Source: Flavobacteriaceae bacterium (lineage in GTDB: Bacteria; Bacteroidota; Bacteroidia; Flavobacteriales; Flavobacteriaceae). From it: a stretch of DNA of 42,925 nucleotides. Positions 23,218-31,680 of the stretch are shown here, in pieces. Position numbers and translations under genes: made by a program. Location of the stretch: NCBI GenBank assembly GCA_013043685.1, contig JABDNT010000074.1, forward strand, positions 1 through 42,925. Reading direction: 5' to 3'. The notes under the pieces were generated by a model, which did not search any database, had not been told where the DNA came from, and worked only from the letters and a program-made list of their open reading frames with translations. Position 1 is the first letter of the stretch, and every line of letters begins with the position of its first letter.

Positions 23218-23844
23218 CTAGAAGTCATTCAAAATTTTTACGAAAGTGATTATCGAAATCACCGCAGTAATAAAACCAATAATGTAGTTCATATTAAGGT
23301 TGGCACGAGGTTTTTCTTCTTTTCTTCTGAAGAACTGAACATAGACAATAAGCATTGCAAAAGTTCCCAATCCCGATGCAAGCACTGCGGCCCAGATTCC
23401 CGGCTGTTCGAAGGTGAACCAACCGAATCCGGAAAATGTGATGCTGATGTAAACCCAGTATGGTAGTGGTAACAGATTTAATACTGCCAGCAACATACCT
23501 GCAAAGAACCGATTCGTTTTGGACCGATTCATGTCCTGTGGTATAGGTCTGCCAGTGTCTTTAGCTATAAATAAGAAATAAATAGTAATGCAAATAAAAA
23601 TTCCCAAAGCCACTTTCTGAAGAAAATCCACATACTCTGGATGCTGATCAAGAAACCTTGCAAAAATCAAGGCAACGTAGGTTTGTATCATAACCGTAAC
23701 ACAAACTCCTATTGAAAACAGCAGGCCCTTCTTTCTGCCTTCTTTCATGCTGATCTTAGCGGCCGACATGTTTAACAGCCCGGGGGGAATTACGCCTACA
23801 AATGCTGCTAAAAAGCCTATAATAAAATTAGCGATAAAGGTCAT
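23218..23844 (-). CDS. LysE-family exporter
   Basis: 208 residues with about six membrane spans (for example IANFIIGFLAAFVGVIPPG, KVALGIFICITIYFLFI, GIWAAVLASGLGTFAMLIVYV). The N-terminal IPPGLLNMSAAKISMKEGRKKGL block is characteristic of LysE/RhtB proteins, which export amino acids or similar small molecules. The substrate is not readable. Middle gene of trmB-lysE-atl on the minus strand: 33 bases after trmB and directly abutting atl. Confidence 0.85.
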   Translation of the reverse strand: MTFIANFIIGFLAAFVGVIPPGLLNMSAAKISMKEGRKKGLLFSIGVCVTVMIQTYVALIFARFLDQHPEYVDFLQKVALGIFICITIYFLFIAKDTGRPIPQDMNRSKTNRFFAGMLLAVLNLLPLPYWVYISITFSGFGWFTFEQPGIWAAVLASGLGTFAMLIVYVQFFRRKEEKPRANLNMNYIIGFITAVISIITFVKILNDF

Positions 23845-23877
23845 TTAGGAAAGGTTGGTTCCGTGAAATTAAAAAAG

Positions 23878-24558
23878 CTATTTTAATTTGAACCGAATGT
23901 AGGTAATTTTTTTTCCTTCCTCGAGGTACTGCCCTTCATAATAGGTCTGAATTGAAGTCACTTCCGGAGGTGTATATTCGTTACTATATACATCGTGATG
24001 GGCATATTCCACGGTATGCCCGAGACCATGAAGCAGCCCCAGGGTATATCCATGCATAAATTCACTATCGGTTTTTAAATGTATAATACCTTCAGGCACT
24101 AAAATCCTACGGTATAATTCCAGGAATTGCTGGTTAGTAAGGCGGTGCTTGGTCCGCTTATACTTGATCTGGGGATCCGGAAAAGTAATCCAGATCTCGT
24201 CTACCTCATTTCGCTCAAAAATTAAGTCTAACAGCTCAATTTGAGTTCGCAGGAATCCCACATTAGCCATTTCTTCTTCAAGGGCAGTTTTGGCTCCCCG
24301 CCATAATCGGGCTCCTTTTATATCTATTCCAATGAAATTCTTGTCCGGATACCTTCTTGCAAGATTAATAGTATACTCGCCTTTGCCGCATCCCAATTCC
24401 AAAACAATAGGTTTTTCATTCTTAAAGAACTCTTTGGCCCATTTTCCCTTCAGGGAAAATGAATTCGATAGAATATCCTGTCGTTCGGGTTGAATTACAT
24501 TAACGAACGTTTCATTCTCCTTAAATCGTTTTAATTTATTCTTACTTCCCAAAAGCAA
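23878..24558 (-). CDS. trmB: tRNA (guanine(46)-N7)-methyltransferase
   Basis: 226 residues. SAM motif I VLELGCGKGEYT (52-63), NFIGIDIKGARLWRGAKTA, and the TrmB signature WITFPDPQIKYKRTKHRL, with catalytic Asp in FPDP, then HLKTDSEFM. It makes m7G46 in the variable loop of tRNA. First gene of a leftward unit with the LysE-type exporter and ATL protein; divergent from the glycosyltransferase gene at 24653. Confidence 0.95.
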   Translation of the reverse strand: MLLGSKNKLKRFKENETFVNVIQPERQDILSNSFSLKGKWAKEFFKNEKPIVLELGCGKGEYTINLARRYPDKNFIGIDIKGARLWRGAKTALEEEMANVGFLRTQIELLDLIFERNEVDEIWITFPDPQIKYKRTKHRLTNQQFLELYRRILVPEGIIHLKTDSEFMHGYTLGLLHGLGHTVEYAHHDVYSNEYTPPEVTSIQTYYEGQYLEEGKKITYIRFKLK

Positions 24559-24614
24559 AGATTTATTAAGGTTCCGGTAAAATTAAGGAAATAAATTCCC
24601 GTAGTTATAATGAT

Positions 24615-24622
24615 TACATTTG
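24615..24622 (+). promoter_or_regulatory. Probable -7 box for the MJ1255-type glycosyltransferase
   Basis: TACATTTG matches TAnnTTTG, 30 bases before the TTG start at 24653. Confidence 0.5.
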
Positions 24623-24652
24623 TTTTTAAGCATGAAATAATTTAACGACAAA

Positions 24653-25723
24653 TTGAACCCGTCAAAGAAACCCAAAACAATTCTTGTGGCACCACTTCAC
24701 TGGGGTCTGGGGCATGCCGCACGTTGTATTCCAATCATCCGATCCTTACTTGAGCAAGGTTATAATGTCGTCCTGGCTTCAGACGGGGGTGCCCTGTCAT
24801 TACTTAAACATGAATTTCCATATTTGGATAGTTTGGAATTGCCATCATATGCTATAGAATATCCGAAGAAAGATTCCAATTTCAAGCTAAAACTATTAAT
24901 GAATTTGCCACATATCGGTAAAACTATTTCCAGAGAAAGAAAGCTTATTAAGAAACTGGTTAAGGATGGAAGGATCGATGGGATTATCAGTGACAATAGA
25001 TTGGGGGTCTATTCGAAAAAGATACCTTCAGTATATCTTACACATCAGTTGAACGTGTTATCGGGGAATACTTCATGGTTTAGCAGCAAAGCGCACCAGA
25101 AAGTGATTAAGAAATTCAACGAATGTTGGGTTCCGGATATCGAAGGGGCCGGAAATTTGAGTGGAAAATTGGGCCATCTTAAAAAACCTACCTTCTCGAT
25201 AAAATATATTGGGCCTTTAAGCAGGATGATCCGTCGAGAACTTCCCGTAAAGTATGATTTTATGTGTTTGCTTTCCGGCCCGGAACCTCAGCGTAGTATA
25301 TTGGAAAGGAAATTCATAGAAACCTTCTCCGTGCTGGATAAAAAAGTGCTGATCGTACAGGGAGTAGTTGACGTACAGAAAACAAAAGAAATTCAAGGAA
25401 ATATTACTTTAATAAACTTTCTTACCACAAAAGATCTGGAAAAGGTGATAAACGAAAGTGAAATTATCCTGTCCCGTTCGGGCTATACCACCATCATGGA
25501 TATTGCTGCCATGAGAAAGAAGGCATATTTTATTCCTACTCCTGGTCAATACGAACAAGAATATCTTGCAAATCGGTTGAAGTTACAACGGGTTGTCCCA
25601 AGCTGCAAGCAAGAAGATTTTAGTATTGAAAAATTGAATGAAATTTCCGAATTTAAGGGTTTTAAAGACGTTGATTCGAATTATAAACCTGAGTATTTAT
25701 TTCGCCTTTTCCAGAGTAAATGA
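24653..25723 (+). CDS. MJ1255-type (UDP-GlcNAc transferase-like) glycosyltransferase, TTG start
   Basis: 356 residues. The N-terminus KTILVAPLHWGLGHAARCIPIIRSLLEQGYNV has the glycine-rich nucleotide-sugar loop of GT-B enzymes of the MurG/GT28-like MJ1255 family; DGGALSLLKHEFP and the C-terminal SRSGYTTIMDIAAM and TPGQYEQEYLANRL fit the donor-binding domain. Substrates are unknown; a cell-envelope or glycan role is likely. I accept TTG at 24653 because it is the only start before the conserved block: the upstream in-frame ATG (24632) is followed at once by TAA, and the next ATG is ~80 codons in. The 3' end overlaps the convergent histidine kinase gene by 27 bases. Confidence 0.85.
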   Translation: MNPSKKPKTILVAPLHWGLGHAARCIPIIRSLLEQGYNVVLASDGGALSLLKHEFPYLDSLELPSYAIEYPKKDSNFKLKLLMNLPHIGKTISRERKLIKKLVKDGRIDGIISDNRLGVYSKKIPSVYLTHQLNVLSGNTSWFSSKAHQKVIKKFNECWVPDIEGAGNLSGKLGHLKKPTFSIKYIGPLSRMIRRELPVKYDFMCLLSGPEPQRSILERKFIETFSVLDKKVLIVQGVVDVQKTKEIQGNITLINFLTTKDLEKVINESEIILSRSGYTTIMDIAAMRKKAYFIPTPGQYEQEYLANRLKLQRVVPSCKQEDFSIEKLNEISEFKGFKDVDSNYKPEYLFRLFQSK

Positions 25724-26743
25724 AAATTCCGAACCTATCCCAATCTGACTCTCCACATAAATCTGTTCCTTATGCGCTTCCACTATATGTTTTACGATAG
25801 CAAGTCCTAATCCACTGCCTCCTTCTTTACGGGAACCACTTTTATCCACTCTGTAAAATCGTTCAAAAAGTCGGGGAAGGTGTTCTTCTGCAATTCCTTC
25901 ACCATTATCGGTAATTCTAACGATTACCTTATTTTTTATGAGGTCTTCTATACTTACTTCCGTAGTACCGCCTTCTTTGCCATATTTGATGGAATTTACC
26001 AGAAGATTTGAAAGTACTTGCTGAATACGCTCCCTATCGGCCATTACCATAATACTGTTACTATAATTCTTATCGAAAGTTAGTTCGATGTTCTTTTTAG
26101 CCGTCTTCATTTCCAGCAGATCAAACACATTTTGTGCCAGCTCGATAATATTAAATTCTTCTTTGTAAAGATTGAGATCCCCCACCTCTAGTTTGGTGAT
26201 CATGTCCAGGTCCTTTACAATGTATATAAGCCTTTCAACTCCCTTGTTCGCATTTACCAGGTACTTCTTTCGCACATTCTTATCCTTCATGGCTCCGTCG
26301 AGTAAGGTTAGAATATATCCCTGAACAGTGAATAGAGGTGTTTTCAGTTCGTGGGAAATGTTACCGATAAATTCTTTACGATAGTTTTCACGAATCTTAA
26401 GTGCTTCGATCTCGAGTTTCTTGTCCTGGGCAAAACGCTCCACCTCTCTGGTAAGTGTTTCCATGTCTGTAGTGATCTGCGGCTGACTAAAGGTAGAGGC
26501 ATCCAATAACGCAACATCATCATAGATCTTTTGAACACGCTTATAGATATATCTTTCGACACGATACTGTATAATGAAAAAGCTAAGAATATAGCAGCCG
26601 GCTGCAAAGGCCGCAAGCACCCAATAGTTTAAAGAATCAGTTAGGTAAAAAAAACCGGCAAGAGCGAGTGTAAATACCACGGTAATTGCCCCCGACGTAT
26701 ACCCGGCGAATTTATAAGTTTTCTTAAAACTTGTGGTCGTCAT
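25697..26743 (-). CDS. PhoR-like sensor histidine kinase with two membrane spans
   Basis: 348 residues. Two membrane helices near the N-terminus (about 14-34 and 41-60) are joined by only a few residues, so there is almost no extracytoplasmic sensor. A linker/HAMP-like stretch follows. The HisKA box is FIGNISHELKTPLF with phospho-acceptor His131; the ATPase domain has NLLVNSIKYG (N box), DNGEGI (G1), FERFYRVDKS (F box) and GSGLGLAIVKHI (G2). It resembles PhoR. Its ATG overlaps the response-regulator stop (TAATG), so the two are translationally coupled. The convergent glycosyltransferase gene overlaps its 3' end. Confidence 0.93.
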   Translation of the reverse strand: MTTTSFKKTYKFAGYTSGAITVVFTLALAGFFYLTDSLNYWVLAAFAAGCYILSFFIIQYRVERYIYKRVQKIYDDVALLDASTFSQPQITTDMETLTREVERFAQDKKLEIEALKIRENYRKEFIGNISHELKTPLFTVQGYILTLLDGAMKDKNVRKKYLVNANKGVERLIYIVKDLDMITKLEVGDLNLYKEEFNIIELAQNVFDLLEMKTAKKNIELTFDKNYSNSIMVMADRERIQQVLSNLLVNSIKYGKEGGTTEVSIEDLIKNKVIVRITDNGEGIAEEHLPRLFERFYRVDKSGSRKEGGSGLGLAIVKHIVEAHKEQIYVESQIGIGSEFSFTLEKAK

Positions 26744-27426
26744 TATACGACAAACTTATAGCCAACCCCTTTAACGGTTTTAAAACGCTCGTCCCCAATT
26801 TTCTCGCGCAACTTTCGTATATGCACGTCAATGGTTCTTCCGCCTACAACTACTTCATTGCCCCAAACCCTGTCGAGGATATCTTCTCGTTTGAATACTT
26901 TACCGGGCTTAGAGGCCAGTAGGGCCAATAATTCGAATTCCTTTCGAGGGAGAATTATTTCCTGTTTACCTTTCAGTATTTTGTACTCCTCCCTATTAAT
27001 GGTCAAGTTACCAATTTTCATGGTACCATCCTCGTCTGAAGTTTCCTTAAATCGTCTCAATAATGCTTTCACCTTACTGATAAGTACTTTTGGCTTTATG
27101 GGTTTGGTTATATAATCATCCGCACCCGCTTCGAATCCCGCTACCTGGGAATAATCTTCACCTCGGGCAGTTAAAAATGTAATTACGGTTTCCGACAGCT
27201 CCGGAACCGCGCGGATCTTCTCACAGGCCTCTATTCCATCCATTTCGGGCATCATCACATCAAGCACGATAAGATGAGGTTTGTGCTTCTTTGCCTTGGT
27301 AATTGCCTCCACACCGTTTTCAGCGGTAATAATCTGATACCCTTCGGAAGAAAGATTATAACCTAAAATCTCCAGAATATCGGGCTCGTCGTCTACCAGT
27401 AAAATACGAGTGTCTCTTTTCTTCAT
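26743..27426 (-). CDS. OmpR/PhoB-family response regulator
   Basis: 227 residues. Receiver domain 8-120 with the acidic pocket VDDE and phospho-acceptor Asp56 (LIVLDVMMPEMDG), conserved Thr in FLTARGE and Lys in YITKPIKP. The C-terminal winged-helix domain has RKEFELLALLASKPGKVFKRE, DRVWGNEVVVGGRTIDVHI and TVKGVGYKFV. Paired with the kinase that follows; the pair resembles PhoBR, but targets cannot be read. A TATCTTTA box (27459-27452, minus strand) lies 26 bases upstream and could be its -7 element. Confidence 0.94.
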   Translation of the reverse strand: MKKRDTRILLVDDEPDILEILGYNLSSEGYQIITAENGVEAITKAKKHKPHLIVLDVMMPEMDGIEACEKIRAVPELSETVITFLTARGEDYSQVAGFEAGADDYITKPIKPKVLISKVKALLRRFKETSDEDGTMKIGNLTINREEYKILKGKQEIILPRKEFELLALLASKPGKVFKREDILDRVWGNEVVVGGRTIDVHIRKLREKIGDERFKTVKGVGYKFVV

Positions 27427-27582
27427 TTATTATTGAAACTAATTTAAAAGCTAAAGATACTATTAATTCGTTTTTCTGAATCTGCCATAGCCATTGTTAA
27501 CAATTACGTAACATGCCTGTTTCGCAGGTATGTCATACCCCCTGGGTCTCCGACCTTTCAACGTTATACTTATAAATAGGTC

Positions 27583-27617
27583 TTGTACTACAAACGGCCT
27601 TAATTTGTTTATTTTTG
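27583..27617 (+). promoter_or_regulatory. Probable promoter of the LuxE-like operon
   Basis: TTG at 27583-27585, 24 bases, then TATTTTTG at 27610-27617, a full match to TAnnTTTG. The ATG is 23 bases beyond. The spacer is one base longer than the usual range. Confidence 0.55.
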
Positions 27618-27640
27618 AAGTGCGTTTCTTAAATTAAAAA

Positions 27641-28615
27641 ATGTCCTTAACCTCCATCTTTAATATTGATACTCCTGAAGAATTCCGAAAGTTGGCTTTG
27701 GAGACATTTCTGTATCAATATAATAATGTTCCTGTATACAGAAAATTCTGCGAAACGCTGGGAACAGAAATCGATTCCATCGATTCAATAACCGGGATCC
27801 CCTTTATGCCAATCCAATTCTTTAAGTCGGAAAAAGTGATATCAAATGGCCATAGCGCTCAGATGGTATTTCATAGTAGTGGCACTACAGGAAGTAATAC
27901 CAGCAAACACTTTGTTGCAGATATTGAACTGTATGAGAAAAGTTTTACCCGAACTTTTGAGGATAACTTTGGAAATCCGCAGGACCTGGCCATTCTGGCA
28001 TTACTACCCTCTTATTTGGAACGACAGGGATCCTCACTGGTTTATATGGTCGATTCATTACTTAAAGCCAGCCGTAACCCGAGAAGCGGGTTTTATTTGA
28101 AGGATACCGAATCCCTTACAAGGATGCTTCAAGAATTAGAGGAAACCGGACAAAAGACCTTATTGATCGGGGTGTCATTTGCCTTACTGGATCTCGTGGA
28201 AGATCAAAAATTTCAATTAAAGAATACGATCGTAATGGAAACTGGGGGCATGAAAGGCAGAAGAAGGGAAATGATCCGTGAGGAACTGCACGAAAAATTA
28301 AAAACCGGATTTGGAGTTTCCAGGATTTATAGTGAGTATGGCATGACTGAACTACTCTCACAAGCCTATAGTAAAGGTGATGGGATATTTCAATGTCCGC
28401 CATGGATGAAGATTCTCACACGTGATACGGAAGATGCCCTGTCTTATGTTCACAATAAAACAGGAGGCCTTAATATAATCGACCTGGCAAATCGTTATTC
28501 CTGCTCTTTTATAGCAACCCAGGATCTTGGCAAGTGCTATCCCGATGGTAGTTTTGAAATTATAGGTAGATTTGATACCAGTGATATTAGAGGTTGCAAT
28601 CTAATGGTACTTTAA
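27641..28615 (+). CDS. LuxE-like acyl-protein synthetase / acyl-adenylating enzyme
   Basis: 324 residues. The AMP-binding signature HSSGTTGSNTSKH (78-90) and the SEYGMTELLSQAY block place it in the LuxE / PaaK-like adenylate-forming superfamily. LuxE activates fatty acids and holds the acyl group on a C-terminal cysteine; here a cysteine sits at GCNLMVL, five residues from the C-terminus, compatible with that. There are no luxCD or luxAB genes nearby, so bioluminescence is not implied. Similar stand-alone LuxE-like genes are common in Flavobacteriaceae (recalled). Its stop overlaps the next ATG (TAATG). The substrate is unknown. Confidence 0.82.
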   Translation: MSLTSIFNIDTPEEFRKLALETFLYQYNNVPVYRKFCETLGTEIDSIDSITGIPFMPIQFFKSEKVISNGHSAQMVFHSSGTTGSNTSKHFVADIELYEKSFTRTFEDNFGNPQDLAILALLPSYLERQGSSLVYMVDSLLKASRNPRSGFYLKDTESLTRMLQELEETGQKTLLIGVSFALLDLVEDQKFQLKNTIVMETGGMKGRRREMIREELHEKLKTGFGVSRIYSEYGMTELLSQAYSKGDGIFQCPPWMKILTRDTEDALSYVHNKTGGLNIIDLANRYSCSFIATQDLGKCYPDGSFEIIGRFDTSDIRGCNLMVL

Positions 28616-29649
28616 TGAACTTATCTCCAAAAAAACATGCGAATGGTTGTCTTTGGCTGGTGGTGATGGCCATAGTGCTTACGGTTTCCTTCGGTGTTAT
28701 AACCGTATCACTGGATTTGCCCATACTCTTAAGTTTAGTACTTTCGGTTACGGGTTCTGTTTTTATTGCGCTGAAACTGGTGGGCAGACCCAAATTAAGC
28801 AGCCTAATCGGTGGTGCGGTAATCGCAATAATTGTTATTGGAATTCTTGTAGCCGGAATTAGTTTCTTATTCAGCATGTTCGAACCACCTGTAACGAGCA
28901 CTGTTTTCGAGGTTGAAGAATCTGTTCAAAAAACATATCGCTTTGAAGATAATGACTCCGTAGAAGTATATGCGGCCAACAGGTTCTGGCGGGATAACAT
29001 GGGAAACGATTTCAATGCCGTCCTCGCGGTGCGCGTTAAAGACTACCAAAAATTAAAGAATCATATAAATGGTTATCGCCCGGCTTCCAGGATAAATTTC
29101 TGGGGAGACCTCTACGACTATATTGAACGAACAGACCGCCCTGCGCTGGATATTATTTTAGAAAGTTTCAGCATGATCCAGAATGAAAAAAAACTGAACA
29201 AGATGGAATTTGCCGAAATGGTGGTCACCTGTATTCAGGACATTCCTTATTCCCTGGTATTTCAAGAAGATTGCCTCGATTCCACGAACTACGAATACGA
29301 TATTAGAAAATTACTCGAGGATTGCCCGGAATGCTGTATTGGAAATATTATGTACGGTATACAGAATCCTGTATCCTTCATGAAGAATTTAAAAGGTGAC
29401 TGCGATACCCGTACCGTAATGATCTATTCTATCCTGAAATCATTTGGATACGATGTAGCCATTCTGAACAGCGAATATTACCGCCATTCAATTCTTGGGA
29501 TCAACTTACCGGCTTCAGGAAAAGCCAAAGTTTATAAAGGAAAAAAATACGCCTTATGGGAAACCACCGCCAAATATTACTCGGCTGGATCCCTTCCGGC
29601 AACCTATAGCGACATCTCTTATTGGGATATCGTCCTAACCAGCAAATAA
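28615..29649 (+). CDS. Membrane protein with a transglutaminase-like domain
   Basis: 344 residues from the ATG at 28615, which forms TAATG with the upstream stop; a longer start at 28594 is possible but would overlap. Three hydrophobic segments fall at about 13-33, 35-55 and 65-90. The remaining ~250 residues should face one side of the membrane. There, KGDCDTRTVMIYSILKSFG (Cys263), YRHSILGI (His291) and ALWETTA (Glu316) follow the Cys-His-acid pattern of transglutaminase-like cysteine proteins, and the downstream YSAG is also typical. Six further cysteines lie at 12, 206, 220, 237, 240 and 241, three of them in the DCPECC cluster. Function unknown; cysteine peptidase or amide-bond activity is an inference. 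Confidence 0.7.
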   Translation: MNLSPKKHANGCLWLVVMAIVLTVSFGVITVSLDLPILLSLVLSVTGSVFIALKLVGRPKLSSLIGGAVIAIIVIGILVAGISFLFSMFEPPVTSTVFEVEESVQKTYRFEDNDSVEVYAANRFWRDNMGNDFNAVLAVRVKDYQKLKNHINGYRPASRINFWGDLYDYIERTDRPALDIILESFSMIQNEKKLNKMEFAEMVVTCIQDIPYSLVFQEDCLDSTNYEYDIRKLLEDCPECCIGNIMYGIQNPVSFMKNLKGDCDTRTVMIYSILKSFGYDVAILNSEYYRHSILGINLPASGKAKVYKGKKYALWETTAKYYSAGSLPATYSDISYWDIVLTSK

Positions 29650-29655
29650 ATAAAG

Positions 29656-30171
29656 ATGAATACTAAATTACTTACCCTCGCAATTATTGAAGTCCTGATA
29701 TCTATCGGGGTAACGGTCGCAATTGTTTTTATTTCTTTCAAGATTCTGAAACTCTTGTTCTTTAAAACTACCGAACTCAGTAAAAATAATATGGCCTTCA
29801 CCATTTTTACTTCGGGGATCGTGTTGTCTATCGGACTTATTCTTAGCGAAATTTTACCCTCAATAACCAATGTCATTAGGCTGAACACCACTCAAACAGA
29901 AGTTATCGAAACTTCCACTATCATTTCGTATTCAGGCCTGTACCTGGCAATCGGATTCATATTGGCTGTTATTATAAATGCGTCTGCTTTTCTACTATTC
30001 TCTATCCTTACCACAGGTATTAATGAATTTAAGGAAATTCAACAGAACAATGTATCGGTTTCCATACTTGTAGTTTCCATATTGCTTAGCATCACACTTA
30101 TAGTGAAAGAAAGTATAGCTCTACTAATTAGTGCGCTCATTCCGTATCCTGAGCTCACAAATTATTTGTAA
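29656..30171 (+). CDS. DUF350-like small membrane protein
   Basis: 171 residues with about four membrane helices (9-32, 47-67, 92-117, 130-160). The two-fold pattern of paired helices, ITVAIVFISFKILKLLF and the later ILSITLIVKES, fits the DUF350/YjfL family, in which a two-span unit is duplicated. These proteins have no known activity. The gene follows the transglutaminase-like gene by six bases, so it is the third member of the LuxE-like operon, and a hairpin follows. Confidence 0.65.
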   Translation: MNTKLLTLAIIEVLISIGVTVAIVFISFKILKLLFFKTTELSKNNMAFTIFTSGIVLSIGLILSEILPSITNVIRLNTTQTEVIETSTIISYSGLYLAIGFILAVIINASAFLLFSILTTGINEFKEIQQNNVSVSILVVSILLSITLIVKESIALLISALIPYPELTNYL

Positions 30172-30265
30172 CAAGGTGTAAGGTTGAAGAATTAGACCGA
30201 CGAAAATACTATGACAATGAAGCTATGAAAAAGATAGATTCATGTTTGGTTGGTTAGTTAATTAT

Positions 30266-30299
30266 GAAGCCCTGGAACATTCTTTGTTTCGAGGGCTTC
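30266..30299. terminator. Hairpin between DUF350 and tyrS, probable terminator
   Basis: 8-bp stem GAAGCCCT / AGGGCTTC (30266-30273 with 30292-30299), extended inside by weaker pairing. On the plus strand TCTATATTTT follows, an imperfect U-tract; the same stem could serve tyrS, whose stop is seven bases away. Confidence 0.6.
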
Positions 30300-30305
30300 T
30301 ATATT

Positions 30306-31604
30306 TTATACAGCTTTAATGATAAAGTAATTCTTCTTCCCGCGCTGGAGTAAAATGAACTTTCCGTTGATAAGATCATTACTCCCGATGGTATAACTAT
30401 CATTTACCTTCTCTTTATTCACAGAAATGGAATTCTCTTTGAGCGCTCTTCTCGCTTCACCATTCGATTTTAAAAACCCCGTGCGTTCTGCCAGTGATGC
30501 AATTATATCCATGCCCGATGAGATTTCCTCGGAAGATACTTCGCCCTGTGGAACCCCGTCGAACACGTCTAAAAATGTGGCCTCATCCAGGGATTTTAGA
30601 TCTTCCGAAGTAGATTTACCGAAAAGAATTTCCGAAGCCTTTACAGCATTTTCATATTCGGCTTCGTTGTGAACGGTTACAGTTACCTCTTTCGCCAGCC
30701 TTTTCTGTAGCAAACGAAGGTGGGGTGTTTGCTTATGTTCAGCGATCAATTTATCTATGGTTTCTTTATCCAGAAAAGTAAAGATCCTGATATATTTTTC
30801 CGCATCCTCATCACTGGTATTCAGCCAATACTGGTAGAATTTATAGGGAGAGGTGCGTTTGGCGTCCAGCCACACATTACCGCCTTCACTTTTACCGAAC
30901 TTACTGCCATCACTTTTGGTAATGAGCGGACAGGTAAGTGCAAATCCTTTACCGCCGCCTATACGCCGTATCAATTCGGTTCCCGTTGTGATATTTCCCC
31001 ATTGATCACTCCCGCCCATCTGAAGCGTGCAATTGTGATTTCTGAATAAATGCAGAAAATCATATCCCTGAACCAGCTGATAGGTAAATTCTGTAAAGGA
31101 CATCCCCTCGGTTTCTTCTCCCGAAATTCTGTTCTTAACCGAATCTTTGGCCATCATATAATTTACCGTAATGTGTTTTCCGACATCGCGAATGAAATCC
31201 AGGAAAGTGAATTCCTTCATCCAGTCGTAATTATTTAACATCACGGCCTGGTTAGTATTTCCAGAACTAAAATCTAAGAATTGCGATAACTGTTTACGCA
31301 CACATTCCTGATTGTGCCTTAAAGCAGATTCATCAAGTAAATTACGCTCACTCGACTTCCCTGAAGGATCCCCTATCATCCCCGTGGCGCCACCTACAAG
31401 TGCAACCGGCTGATGTCCGCAACGCTGAAAGAATGCGAGCATCATAATTGGGACCAGGTTCCCGATATGAAGGGAATCGGCCGTAGGGTCGAAACCGATA
31501 TAGGCAGAACGCATTTGCTCCATTAGATGTTCCTCGGTATCGGGCATCACATCGTGGATCATACCCCGCCATTTCAGTTCTTCTACAAAGTTTTTCAACG
31601 CCAT
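30306..31604 (-). CDS. tyrS: Tyrosyl-tRNA synthetase
   Basis: 432 residues, normal length. Class I motifs: HIGN (46-49) and KFGKS (235-239, the KMSKS equivalent). The tyrosine-binding blocks [28 protein letters not shown] and [10 protein letters not shown] are typical. The C-terminal S4-like RNA-binding domain runs from about 365 ([19 protein letters not shown]) to the end. It is divergent from the epimerase gene; a TATATTTG box lies 16 bases upstream. Confidence 0.97.
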   Translation of the reverse strand: MALKNFVEELKWRGMIHDVMPDTEEHLMEQMRSAYIGFDPTADSLHIGNLVPIMMLAFFQRCGHQPVALVGGATGMIGDPSGKSSERNLLDESALRHNQECVRKQLSQFLDFSSGNTNQAVMLNNYDWMKEFTFLDFIRDVGKHITVNYMMAKDSVKNRISGEETEGMSFTEFTYQLVQGYDFLHLFRNHNCTLQMGGSDQWGNITTGTELIRRIGGGKGFALTCPLITKSDGSKFGKSEGGNVWLDAKRTSPYKFYQYWLNTSDEDAEKYIRIFTFLDKETIDKLIAEHKQTPHLRLLQKRLAKEVTVTVHNEAEYENAVKASEILFGKSTSEDLKSLDEATFLDVFDGVPQGEVSSEEISSGMDIIASLAERTGFLKSNGEARRALKENSISVNKEKVNDSYTIGSNDLINGKFILLQRGKKNYFIIKAV

Positions 31605-31619
31605 TTATTATAGTTTCAG

Positions 31620-31627
31620 CAAATATA
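31620..31627 (-). promoter_or_regulatory. Probable -7 box for tyrS
   Basis: TATATTTG on the minus strand, 16 bases before the tyrS ATG; full match to TAnnTTTG. Confidence 0.5.
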
Positions 31628-31680
31628 GGTTGAACCCCCAAAAGATAAAAGAATACTTCAAAAAAGACTATTTTTATAAA

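Noticed and set aside
27641-28615. LuxE-like gene as evidence for bioluminescence
   Set aside because: No luxC, luxD, luxA or luxB nearby; LuxE-like proteins occur widely in non-luminous Bacteroidota.
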